From contig NZ_FWXD01000012.1 of assembly GCF_900176275.1 (NCBI RefSeq), positions 79,018 through 142,343 of the forward strand: a DNA stretch of 63,326 bases, given 5' to 3'. Made by a program: the position numbers and the translations under genes. This stretch comes from Andreprevotia lacus DSM 23236. GTDB taxonomy: Bacteria; Pseudomonadota; Gammaproteobacteria; Burkholderiales; Chitinibacteraceae. Below are positions 56,126-63,326 of this stretch, one piece after another. Positions within the stretch are counted from its first letter, which is position 1. The number at the start of each line of letters is the position of its first letter. The notes below the pieces were generated by a model. That model did no database searches. It saw only the letters and a list, made by a program, of their open reading frames with translations, and was not told the DNA's origin.

Positions 56126-57683
56126 ATGCTGCCAGCTGGCGATCCAGCTGGTTGGCCGTTTCGGTCAGGTCGCGCATGTCGCCCAGCATTTCCTCGCTGC
56201 GGCGGCTGCTTTGCTGTGCGCCGTCGCCAATGCCGGCCAGACGTTCGTGAATGGCTACGCTGGCCTGGCCCTGTTCTTCCACCGCCACTGCAATGGCATC
56301 CATCAATTCGCTGACGCGCTGCGCATCCGCGCCGATCTGGCCCAGCGAGCTGGCGATGGCTTCGCCGTCGCCCAGGCATTCGCCAACGCGCGAGCTGGCG
56401 GCCTGCATGGCCTGCAGGGTCTGGCGGGCTTTCTCGCGCGTGGTATCGAGGATGTGATGGATATCGCGGGTCGAGCTGGCGGTCTGCACCGACAGCTTGC
56501 GTACCTCATCGGCCACTACTGCAAAGCCACGCCCGGCCTCGCCGGCGCGAGCGGCTTCAATGGCGGCGTTCAATGCCAGCAGATTGGTCTGGCCGGCAAT
56601 GTCCTCGATGCCCTGCGCTACGCGTACGATGTCCTGCACGGCGTCGGTCAACGTCGATAGTGCGGTTTCAGCATCGGCAAACTCGCTGCCGAGCGCGTTG
56701 AGGCGCACGATGGAGTTCCGCCCGGCAGCGGTGGCGCTACCGGCTGCATCGCGGGTTTCTGCTGCTACTTCGGCGGCCTGTTCGGCTTGCTCCGCAACCG
56801 CATTGACGGCGCTCTGCAGTGTCTGGCTGGCGCCGCCGATATCCTGCAGGTGGGCGGTCTGGCGCGCGGCGTCGGCATGGATGGCATCGGCCAGCCGGGT
56901 GACATCGCCGGCATCGCTGCGCGTGGTCTGTGCAGCCAGGCTGACTTGCGATAATGTCTCGGTCAGCCTGGACAGAAAACGGTTGAGGCTGCGGCCCAGG
57001 TCGCCGATTTCGTCGTCGCTCTCGACCATGCGGCCGGTCAGGTCGCCCTGGGCCAGCTGCTCGCTGGCGGCGCTCATGGTGGCAAGGCGGGCCTTGAGCT
57101 TGCGGGCGAAGTAGAGCTGGCTGGCAACGATCAGCAGCGCGGTCAGCGTCAACGGCACCAGTGTGCTGGCCAATAGCGCCAGCATCCGGTTGCCGATGGC
57201 ATTGGTGACTTCGCGCGCTTCGGACTGCATGGCGCCGCTGCTGGTGTCGAGCGCGCCGAGCACGGGCACCAGCTCGTTCTTGTAGATTTGCTCGGGAATG
57301 TTGAGCGCATCCTGCGGGCTGGTCTCGGAAATCCTGACCGCACTGCGGAACTGCTTGAGGTACTCCTGCCAGTGCTGGTTCAGCGCGGCGCTCAGTGCCT
57401 TGCCGGCATCGCTGTTGTCCAGCAGCCCGGCGGCATGCTTCTGCACTGCCTGCTCGGCTTCGTTAAGGCGCTCGCCAGTATCCGGTGCCAGCGGGTCGGC
57501 ACGGGAGACAATGAGCATGGTGCTGCGCATGGCGGCTACCGCAGCCTGTGCTTGCTGGCTGTCGTGATAGCGGCGGTAGTCATTCTGCAGCAGGCTGATC
57601 TGTGTGCTGATCCATACCCCCAGGCCGAGCAAGGCGGCAACGGTAACGGCACTGACGATTTTGAGCTGGGCAGAGATACGCAT
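56109..57683 (-). CDS. Methyl-accepting chemotaxis protein
   Basis: This membrane chemoreceptor has 524 residues. TM1 lies at about 7-27, a four-helix periplasmic sensor to about residue 165, TM2 at about 166-190, and a HAMP domain to about 245. The cytoplasmic signalling domain has the hairpin tip [20 protein letters not shown]-type sequence followed by [19 protein letters not shown]. No C-terminal methyltransferase-docking pentapeptide is seen; the protein ends AAFRFRR. The ligand is unknown. Confidence 0.93.
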   Translation of the reverse strand: MRISAQLKIVSAVTVAALLGLGVWISTQISLLQNDYRRYHDSQQAQAAVAAMRSTMLIVSRADPLAPDTGERLNEAEQAVQKHAAGLLDNSDAGKALSAALNQHWQEYLKQFRSAVRISETSPQDALNIPEQIYKNELVPVLGALDTSSGAMQSEAREVTNAIGNRMLALLASTLVPLTLTALLIVASQLYFARKLKARLATMSAASEQLAQGDLTGRMVESDDEIGDLGRSLNRFLSRLTETLSQVSLAAQTTRSDAGDVTRLADAIHADAARQTAHLQDIGGASQTLQSAVNAVAEQAEQAAEVAAETRDAAGSATAAGRNSIVRLNALGSEFADAETALSTLTDAVQDIVRVAQGIEDIAGQTNLLALNAAIEAARAGEAGRGFAVVADEVRKLSVQTASSTRDIHHILDTTREKARQTLQAMQAASSRVGECLGDGEAIASSLGQIGADAQRVSELMDAIAVAVEEQGQASVAIHERLAGIGDGAQQSSRRSEEMLGDMRDLTETANQLDRQLAAFRFRR

Positions 57684-58281
57684 GACGATCCGGTAAAACG
57701 ATAAGCAGCCGTCAACGTATGAAAATCAGGTTACATCCATATTAAAAGTCAAAAAGTCTTACGAACGGGCGCCCGTCACGCAAAGCGAACAAAGCGCGCC
57801 GCAGACTTTGCCGAAATCGCGGCATTCTCTGCTCAGTGCCGCGCAAAAGCGCCGAATTTCAACAGTTGCAGCGGCTTCTGGTGCTGGCAACTGCATGCAT
57901 TCAGCTGCCAGACACGGTTCGCGATTGTGCTGGCTGCTGGTGATGCCAAGCAGCACAGCGGCCGTTGCAAGAAAATTTATTATGACAAATATAGTAAGCA
58001 ACTCTGCGCCAGCAGCGCAGCTCGTGCCGCAGCAAGCGGCGCCAATCCGGCACACGATGCTCGCTATTGCGTTGTATCGATAAGGTTTCCGTTGTCCGGT
58101 GCATGCTGGTGTTTCCATTCTGAGGAACACTTTCAAGCTAGCCGGGGTGGTATCAAGATGATGTTGAAATCGCGTGCATGCCAATAAAAATTGCCTCAAT
58201 GCATGGGGCTTGCGCCAAGCGATCGCTACCGGTGCAGCCTGGCTGCCCCGACCGTGATGGTGGCGCAACCGGCAGTGGGGA
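57684..58281. other. Intergenic region, 598 bp, no supported gene
   Basis: It lies between the chemoreceptor start and the 3' end of the GlmS-like gene (both on the minus strand). Its middle is AT-richer than the surrounding DNA (for example about 57960-57995) and carries promoter-like pieces such as TTGCAA followed by TATAGT. Short frames on both strands lack ribosome sites and recognisable protein character. It must contain the chemoreceptor promoter. A small RNA or a decayed gene is possible, but I cannot support either. Confidence 0.5.
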
Positions 58282-60087
58282 CTATTGCTCCGTAGCGAAC
58301 GATTTGGCCAGATAGCGCGGCGTGTCGATCTCGTTGCCCTTGCAGATGGCGATGCGGAAGGCCAGCAATTGCAGCGCAATCACGTAGAGGATGGGGTTGA
58401 GGTCGTGCAGATCGGCTGGCATGCGGGCGATGTTGAGCCGGTCTGCCTGCGTCAGTCCGGCATCCGACAACACGAACAGCTCGCCGTGGCGGGCGCGCAC
58501 TTCCTGCAGGTTGGCCAGCAGTTTCTCGGCCAGCCGGTTCCACGGCAGGCAGGCAATCACCGGCAAACGGGCATCGACCAGCGCCAGCGGGCCGTGCTTG
58601 AGTTCACCCCCGGGATGGCCTTCGGCATAGACGTAGGCCACTTCCTGCATCTTTAGCGCGCCTTGCAGCGCAATCGGGTAGTTGTAATGCCGGCCGATGC
58701 AGAACAGGTGTTCGCTGCGCGCCAGCCGCTGTGCCCACTGGTCGAGTGTGGGTTCCAGCGCCAGCACGGCTTGTGTGGCACGCGGCAGATGCAGCAGATT
58801 GCTGTGTGCCTGCTGCTGCAGCGCTGGCGTCATGTGCCCGCGCTGTTGTGCCAGCCCCAGCGACAGCAGGTAAAGCAGCAACAATTGCGCGCTGAACGTC
58901 TTGGTCGATGTAACGGCAATTTCCGGGCCGACTTCATGGATCAACTGCAGCTGTGCCAGGCGCATCAGGCTGCTGTTGCGTGCATTGGAAACCCCCATGG
59001 TGACCGAGGCACCGAGCTGTTGCGCATGCCGCAGTGCAGCCAGCGTGTCGGCGGTCTCGCCCGACTGCGAGAGGCCGATGGCCAGCGTGTTCTGCTGCAA
59101 TACCGCGTCCATGTAGCGGAATTCACTGGCTAGCTCCACCGTGGTGGGGATACCCGCCAAGCCCTCCAGCCAATAGCGGGCGGTCAGCGCCGCGTGATAG
59201 CTGCTGCCGGATGCGATCAACACAATGGCGTCGACGGCACTCAGGCGGCGCGTACCGTCGTCGCCGACCAGTGCGCGCAGATCGGGCCGGGTGCCCAGGC
59301 GCGCCAGCGCATCGGCCAGCATGGCCGGCTGTTCGCTGATTTCCTTGCCCATGTAGTGCGAAAAGCGGTCCAGATCGGCGCGGGCACTGCGCACGTTGAC
59401 GGCATCGTGGGCACGGCGCACCGGCGCGCCACCGGCGTCGATGACTTCGCAGTGCAGCGGGCTGATGGTGGCCACATCGCCGCTGTTCAGGCGGATGACA
59501 TCAGTGGCAAAGGGCAGCAAGGGGCTGAGCTGGTCCGCGCAGGCGTAGCCGCCCTGATGTGATGCGATCAGCAGCGGTATGCCCGCGCTGGCAAAGACCA
59601 ATTCGTTGGCATTTTCGCGTTCGATCACGCCTATGGCATACAAGCCGTTGATCTCGTTCATTGCCGCCAGCGTGGCCCGCGCCAGATCACGTTGCGTGCG
59701 GTGGTGCCAGTGTATCAGTGCGGCAATCAGCCCGATGCTGTTGTCGGCCGGTACGCTGTAGCCCAGCGATTCAAGCTTGCTGGCAATGTCCTCGCCGTTT
59801 TCGATATTGCCGCGCATGACCACACCGATCAGGTCGCGCTCGATCATGCAGGCGTGCGAGGCCGCATCACCCCAGTCCAGCCGCATCAGCAGGCGGTTGG
59901 GTTCCTGATAGCCCAGATGACTGGAAAGACTGCCTATGCTGGCGTCGTCCGCGCGCATGCTGATGCGTGTCTGATCGCCACTGATGGCAACGCAGCCCTG
60001 CATTTGCAGCGGGGAGAGACGGGTGGTTTGCTGCTCCAGTGCGGGCAGGCAGTTCTGCGCCGCAATCAGGCCGATCAAATAACTCAT
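58282..60087 (-). CDS. GlmS-like protein with intact isomerase but degenerate glutaminase domain
   Basis: GlmS normally makes glucosamine-6-P from fructose-6-P and glutamine. This 601-residue homologue keeps both SIS domains: SGSSYHAAL near 310, LSQSGETADTL near 360, TSTKTF, GGELKHGPLALVD and the final lysine in PRYLAKSFATE. The N-terminal glutaminase half is aligned but lacks its active site: it starts MSYLIGLIA instead of MCGIVG, so the nucleophile Cys2 is Ser. The RWATHG and HNGIIEN blocks read LDWGDAASH and MRGNIEN, and the acidic TDTE block reads ADNSIG. It should not release ammonia from glutamine. Longer in-frame starts do not add a Cys. It may use ammonia, act as deaminase/isomerase, or regulate. 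Confidence 0.85.
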   Translation of the reverse strand: MSYLIGLIAAQNCLPALEQQTTRLSPLQMQGCVAISGDQTRISMRADDASIGSLSSHLGYQEPNRLLMRLDWGDAASHACMIERDLIGVVMRGNIENGEDIASKLESLGYSVPADNSIGLIAALIHWHHRTQRDLARATLAAMNEINGLYAIGVIERENANELVFASAGIPLLIASHQGGYACADQLSPLLPFATDVIRLNSGDVATISPLHCEVIDAGGAPVRRAHDAVNVRSARADLDRFSHYMGKEISEQPAMLADALARLGTRPDLRALVGDDGTRRLSAVDAIVLIASGSSYHAALTARYWLEGLAGIPTTVELASEFRYMDAVLQQNTLAIGLSQSGETADTLAALRHAQQLGASVTMGVSNARNSSLMRLAQLQLIHEVGPEIAVTSTKTFSAQLLLLYLLSLGLAQQRGHMTPALQQQAHSNLLHLPRATQAVLALEPTLDQWAQRLARSEHLFCIGRHYNYPIALQGALKMQEVAYVYAEGHPGGELKHGPLALVDARLPVIACLPWNRLAEKLLANLQEVRARHGELFVLSDAGLTQADRLNIARMPADLHDLNPILYVIALQLLAFRIAICKGNEIDTPRYLAKSFATEQ

Positions 60088-60265
60088 GTAGGTCTCTTGG
60101 CGGTCATTATGGTTATGCTTGTATCGTAGCCTTCGTGGCGCGCCTTGCAAACGCGGATGCAAGCCGTTTGAAGGTGTATGAAAAAGCACCGCCCGGCACT
60201 GCCGCAATTGACTAATGGCGCGGGTTTGGGCTACTTTCCACCCGTTCTCCCGCCCGCGTTGTTCC

Positions 60266-60508
60266 ATGTCCAGATCCCCCAAATCCGCCGCTGCTGCGCC
60301 TGCCGACTTCGAGGCCGGCGTGACCGAGCTTGAAACGCTGATCAGCCAGCTCGAAAACGGCCAGTTGCCGCTGGAGCAAGCGCTTGCCGCCTATCAGCGC
60401 GGCCAGACCCTGCTGAAGTACTGCGAGGGCAAGCTCTCCGATGCCGAGCAACAGCTCAAGGTGCTGGAAGGTGATGTGCTCAAGCCCCTCGATACGGAGG
60501 CACAATGA
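60266..60508 (+). CDS. xseB: Exodeoxyribonuclease VII small subunit
   Basis: XseB binds XseA to form the ExoVII nuclease that degrades single-stranded DNA. The 80-residue protein has the family core FEAGVTELETLISQLENGQL followed by LEQALAAYQRGQTL. The ATG at 60266 is preferred over an upstream start because the family begins close to MSRSP. The gene overlaps ispA by 4 bases and sits in the conserved xseB-ispA-dxs order. Confidence 0.95.
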   Translation: MSRSPKSAAAAPADFEAGVTELETLISQLENGQLPLEQALAAYQRGQTLLKYCEGKLSDAEQQLKVLEGDVLKPLDTEAQ

Positions 60509-61407
60509 TCGCTGCGGGTGCCGATTTCAAAACGTGGATGAGTGCCGTGCAGGCGCGCATCGAAACAGTGCTGGAAAACAGCCTGCCCACCGACGAGCAC
60601 ATGCCGGCGCGCCTGCATCAGGCCATGCGCTATGCGGTGCTGGACGGTGGCAAGCGCGTGCGCCCGCTGCTGGTGTTTGCCGCTGGCGAGCTGGTTGGGG
60701 CTGACCCGGCACGGCTGGATCATGCTGCCGCCGCTGTCGAGCTGATCCACGCTTATTCGCTGGTGCATGACGACATGCCCGCGATGGACAACGATGTGCT
60801 GCGCCGTGGCAAGCCCACCGTGCACGTCGCCTTTGACGAGGCCACCGCGCTGCTGGCTGGCGATGCGCTGCAGACTGCCGCATTCGAGAGCCTGAGCAAG
60901 CAAGTGCTGACCGACGACGCGCGCGACCAGATCGCCATGGTGCACCTGCTGGCCAAGGCATCCGGCAGCCACGGCATGTGTGGCGGGCAGGGCATAGACC
61001 TGTACAGCGTGGGCAAGGCACTGACCCTGCCCGAGCTGGAGCTGATGCATATCCTCAAGACCGGCGCGCTTATCCGTGCCTCGGTACTTCTGGGCGCCCA
61101 CTGCGGCAGCAAGCTCGATGCCGCCGCGCTGGCCGGCCTGGATCACGCTGCCAAGTGCGTGGGGCTGGCCTTCCAGGTGATTGATGACATCCTCGATTGC
61201 GAGGCCGATTCGGCCACCCTGGGCAAAACGGCCGGCAAGGATGCCGCCAACGACAAACCCACCTATGTCTCGCTGCTGGGCCTGCCGGCAGCGAAGGAAA
61301 AGGCTGCCGAGCTGCAGCGCGAGGCCCATGCCGCGCTGGATGCACTGGGCGCCAACGCCGCCCGCCTGAAACAAGTTGCCGACTTCATCGTCGCGCGTCG
61401 CTCCTGA
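60505..61407 (+). CDS. ispA: Farnesyl diphosphate synthase (geranyltranstransferase)
   Basis: IspA condenses IPP with DMAPP and then GPP to make FPP for isoprenoid synthesis. The 300-residue protein has the first aspartate-rich motif DDMPAMD at residues 89-95 and the second DDILD at 227-231. [10 protein letters not shown] lies near 52, and an aromatic-lined chain-length position precedes the first motif. It overlaps xseB and is followed by dxs after 7 bp. Confidence 0.96.
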   Translation: MIAAGADFKTWMSAVQARIETVLENSLPTDEHMPARLHQAMRYAVLDGGKRVRPLLVFAAGELVGADPARLDHAAAAVELIHAYSLVHDDMPAMDNDVLRRGKPTVHVAFDEATALLAGDALQTAAFESLSKQVLTDDARDQIAMVHLLAKASGSHGMCGGQGIDLYSVGKALTLPELELMHILKTGALIRASVLLGAHCGSKLDAAALAGLDHAAKCVGLAFQVIDDILDCEADSATLGKTAGKDAANDKPTYVSLLGLPAAKEKAAELQREAHAALDALGANAARLKQVADFIVARRS

Positions 61408-61414
61408 TTTGCCC

Positions 61415-63274
61415 ATGTCTGAAATGATGAACAACCGCTTGCTTGATCGCGTCGATACCCCTGCCGATCTGCGCAAGCTGGACCGCCGCCAGTTGCCGCA
61501 ACTGGCTGATGAACTGCGCGCCTTTTTACTTGATTCGATCAGCCGTACCGGCGGGCATTTTGCCTCCAACCTCGGTGCGGTCGAGCTGACCGTGGCGCTG
61601 CACTATGTATTCGACACCCCGCATGACCGGCTGGTGTGGGACGTGGGCCACCAGAGCTATCCGCACAAGGTGCTGACCGGCCGCAAGGGCCGCATGGGCA
61701 GTATGCGCAAGAAGGGCGGCCTGGCGGGCTTCCCCAAGCGCGAGGAAAGCGAATACGACACTTTTGGTGTCGGCCATTCGTCTACCTCCATTGGTGCTGC
61801 GCTGGGCTTTGCCGAGGCCGCCAAGCTGGCCGGCGAAGACCGCCACGCCATCGCCGTGATCGGCGATGGGTCGATGACTGCCGGGCAGGCGATTGAAGCG
61901 CTGTTCAACGCCGGCCACCGTGACGTGAACCTGCTGGTGATCCTGAACGACAACGAGATGTCGATCTCGCCCAATGTTGGCGCGTTCAACAACTATCTGG
62001 CCAAGCTCTTGTCGGGCAAGTTCTATAACGGCTTCCGCAATGCGTCGGGCAAGATGCTCGATGTGGTGCCCACGCTCAAGGAGCTGGCGCGGCGTGGCGA
62101 GGAGAGCGTAAAGGGTTTCTTTACCCCGGCATCGTTTTTCGAGGAGCTGGGCTTCAACTACATTGGCCCCATCGACGGCAACAACCTCGATACCCTGGTG
62201 GCCACGCTCTCCAACATCAAGAAGCTGAGCGGGCCGCAGTTTCTGCACATCGTTACCAAGAAGGGCCACGGCTACAAGCTGGCGGTCGATGACCCGGTCA
62301 AATACCACGCGGTGACGCCATTCACGCCGGAAAACGGCATGACTGGTGGCAAGAGCAGCGGCAAGGTCAGCTTTACCCAGGTATTTGGCGACTGGCTGTG
62401 CGATATGGCCGCGCAGGACGAACGCCTGGTGGCAATCACCCCGGCGATGCGCGAAGGCTCGGGTCTGGTGCGCTTCGAGAAGGAATTCCCCAGCCGCTAT
62501 TTCGACGTCGGCATTGCCGAACAGCACGCGGTGACGTTTGCCGCTGGCCTCGCCTGTGAAGGGCTCAAGCCGGTGGTGGCGATCTACTCCACCTTTTTGC
62601 AGCGCGCCTATGACCAACTGGTGCATGACGTTGCATTGCAAAACCTCGACGTCACTTTCGCCATCGACCGTGCCGGTCTGGTGGGCGCCGATGGGCCGAC
62701 GCATGCCGGTTCGTTTGATCTGAGCTATCTGCGCTGCATTCCCAATATGGCGGTGCTGGCGCCGGCCGACGAGAACGAATGTCGCCAGATGCTCTACACC
62801 GCCTGGCAGCATTCCGGCCCGGCCGCTGTGCGCTACCCGCGTGGCAGCGGCAACGGCACGACCATCGAAACCACTATGAGCGCTTTGCCCTGGGGCAAGG
62901 GCGAGGTGCGCCGCAAGGGCAGCAAGATTGCCATCCTCGCCTTCGGCACGGTGTTCGACGCCGCACTGGCCGCTGGCAATGTGCTGGATGCCACGGTGGT
63001 CAACATGCGCTTCATCAAGCCGCTGGACAGTGCACTGGTGTTGCAACTGGCTGTCGAACACGAGTTGCTGGTGACCGTGGAAGAGAACGCCATCATGGGC
63101 GGCGCCGGCAGTGCGGTGCTGGAAGCGCTGGCCGCAGTTGGCATCGCCAAGCCGGTACTGCAATTGGGCCTGCCTGATTGCTACGTCGAGCATGGCGAGC
63201 AGAAGGAGCTGCAGGCGGATTGCGGGCTGGATGCTGCGGGGATTGAGGCAGCGATACGCAAGCGGCTGGGCTAG
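61415..63274 (+). CDS. dxs: 1-deoxy-D-xylulose-5-phosphate synthase
   Basis: Dxs joins pyruvate and glyceraldehyde-3-P to start the MEP isoprenoid route, using thiamine diphosphate. The 619-residue protein has the ThDP motif [14 protein letters not shown] near 152, [15 protein letters not shown] near 178, and the C-terminal transketolase blocks [15 protein letters not shown] near 366 and [17 protein letters not shown] near 418. The ATG at 61415 is used; 61424 or 61427 are alternatives. Its stop TAG (63272-63274) is part of the CTAG at the edge of repeat copy D. Confidence 0.96.
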   Translation: MSEMMNNRLLDRVDTPADLRKLDRRQLPQLADELRAFLLDSISRTGGHFASNLGAVELTVALHYVFDTPHDRLVWDVGHQSYPHKVLTGRKGRMGSMRKKGGLAGFPKREESEYDTFGVGHSSTSIGAALGFAEAAKLAGEDRHAIAVIGDGSMTAGQAIEALFNAGHRDVNLLVILNDNEMSISPNVGAFNNYLAKLLSGKFYNGFRNASGKMLDVVPTLKELARRGEESVKGFFTPASFFEELGFNYIGPIDGNNLDTLVATLSNIKKLSGPQFLHIVTKKGHGYKLAVDDPVKYHAVTPFTPENGMTGGKSSGKVSFTQVFGDWLCDMAAQDERLVAITPAMREGSGLVRFEKEFPSRYFDVGIAEQHAVTFAAGLACEGLKPVVAIYSTFLQRAYDQLVHDVALQNLDVTFAIDRAGLVGADGPTHAGSFDLSYLRCIPNMAVLAPADENECRQMLYTAWQHSGPAAVRYPRGSGNGTTIETTMSALPWGKGEVRRKGSKIAILAFGTVFDAALAAGNVLDATVVNMRFIKPLDSALVLQLAVEHELLVTVEENAIMGGAGSAVLEALAAVGIAKPVLQLGLPDCYVEHGEQKELQADCGLDAAGIEAAIRKRLG

Positions 63275-63326
63275 GGCCTGTTAACACTTATTTCGCGCTT
63301 GCGCTGGGCCGCAAAGAGGTCAGCTA
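63275..63326 (-). mobile_element. Partial copy D of the MITE-like element at the dxs stop codon
   Basis: The first 52 bases are identical to the start of copy C (13704-13755), in that orientation. The preceding CTAG at 63271-63274 is the target flank and contains the dxs stop codon. The rest of the element lies beyond the window. Confidence 0.85.

Noticed and set aside
57759-58379. Minus-strand frame overlapping the gap and the GlmS-like gene end
   Set aside because: It overlaps the GlmS-like gene in another frame and lacks a ribosome site and protein-like pattern.
58282-60282. Longer 666-residue form of the GlmS-like protein
   Set aside because: The extra N-terminal part is Arg/His-rich, crosses the divergent xseB promoter region, and adds no catalytic Cys; the ATG at 60087 aligns with the GlmS start.

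Overview
The window looks like a chromosomal segment of a GC-rich betaproteobacterium, most likely in the Neisseriales (Chromobacteriaceae or a close relative). The basis is gene content and protein character: a phosphonate operon, a 2,3-dihydroxybenzoate siderophore operon, several c-di-GMP and PAS proteins, a split type II secretion locus, and an xseB-ispA-dxs cluster. This placement is inference. I ran no database search. Both window edges fall inside copies of one short inverted-repeat element, so the window may be an assembly contig that broke at a repeat.

Layout. 1-1618: partial repeat copy A, then an orphan outer-membrane-factor lipoprotein. 1790-8481: phosphonate locus with an HD-domain oxygenase, ABC ATPase, fused permease, phnW, phnX and an FAD oxidoreductase, preceded by operator-like GTCTAGAC sites. 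8555-13666: two GGDEF proteins and two periplasmic solute-binding proteins, with full repeat copies B and C in and after this block. 13968-20113: a Rossmann-like protein, HrpA helicase and a PAS-only membrane protein. 20260-20448: tRNA-Asp and tRNA-Val. 20600-26004: gspC-gspD-gspE, a PilZ protein and a START-like protein. 26050-30536: an ArnD-like deacetylase, an orphan sugar-type binding protein, a DHH phosphoesterase, and a stomatin/NfeD pair.

30710-47477 is the siderophore region. An MFS transporter and a TonB receptor lie on the minus strand. A nine-gene plus-strand operon runs divergently: entC-entE-entB-NRPS-SIP-binding protein-two permeases-ATPase-entA. The two transcripts diverge from a region whose predicted promoters share one Fur-box-like site. 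EntC, EntB and EntA make 2,3-dihydroxybenzoate and EntE activates it onto the EntB carrier domain. A one-module C-A-T-TE synthetase attaches an amino acid. The receptor, FecCD-type ABC system and siderophore-interacting reductase import the complex and release iron. The adenylation pocket has two acidic residues and does not match the serine code of enterobactin, so a DHB conjugate of a basic amino acid is predicted.

47615-63326: tRNA-Ser, a conserved protein of unknown function, an aminotransferase, a YbiT-type ABC-F protein, a YheT-type hydrolase, a phosphohexomutase, nadC, a small conserved protein, a chemoreceptor, a GlmS-like protein whose glutaminase active site is lost, and xseB-ispA-dxs. 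Repeat copy D starts exactly at the dxs stop codon. The observations most worth following are the ~264-bp element that inserts at CTAG and keeps TAG stop codons, the glutaminase-dead GlmS paralogue, the predicted cationic siderophore, and the phosphonate locus with its operators.
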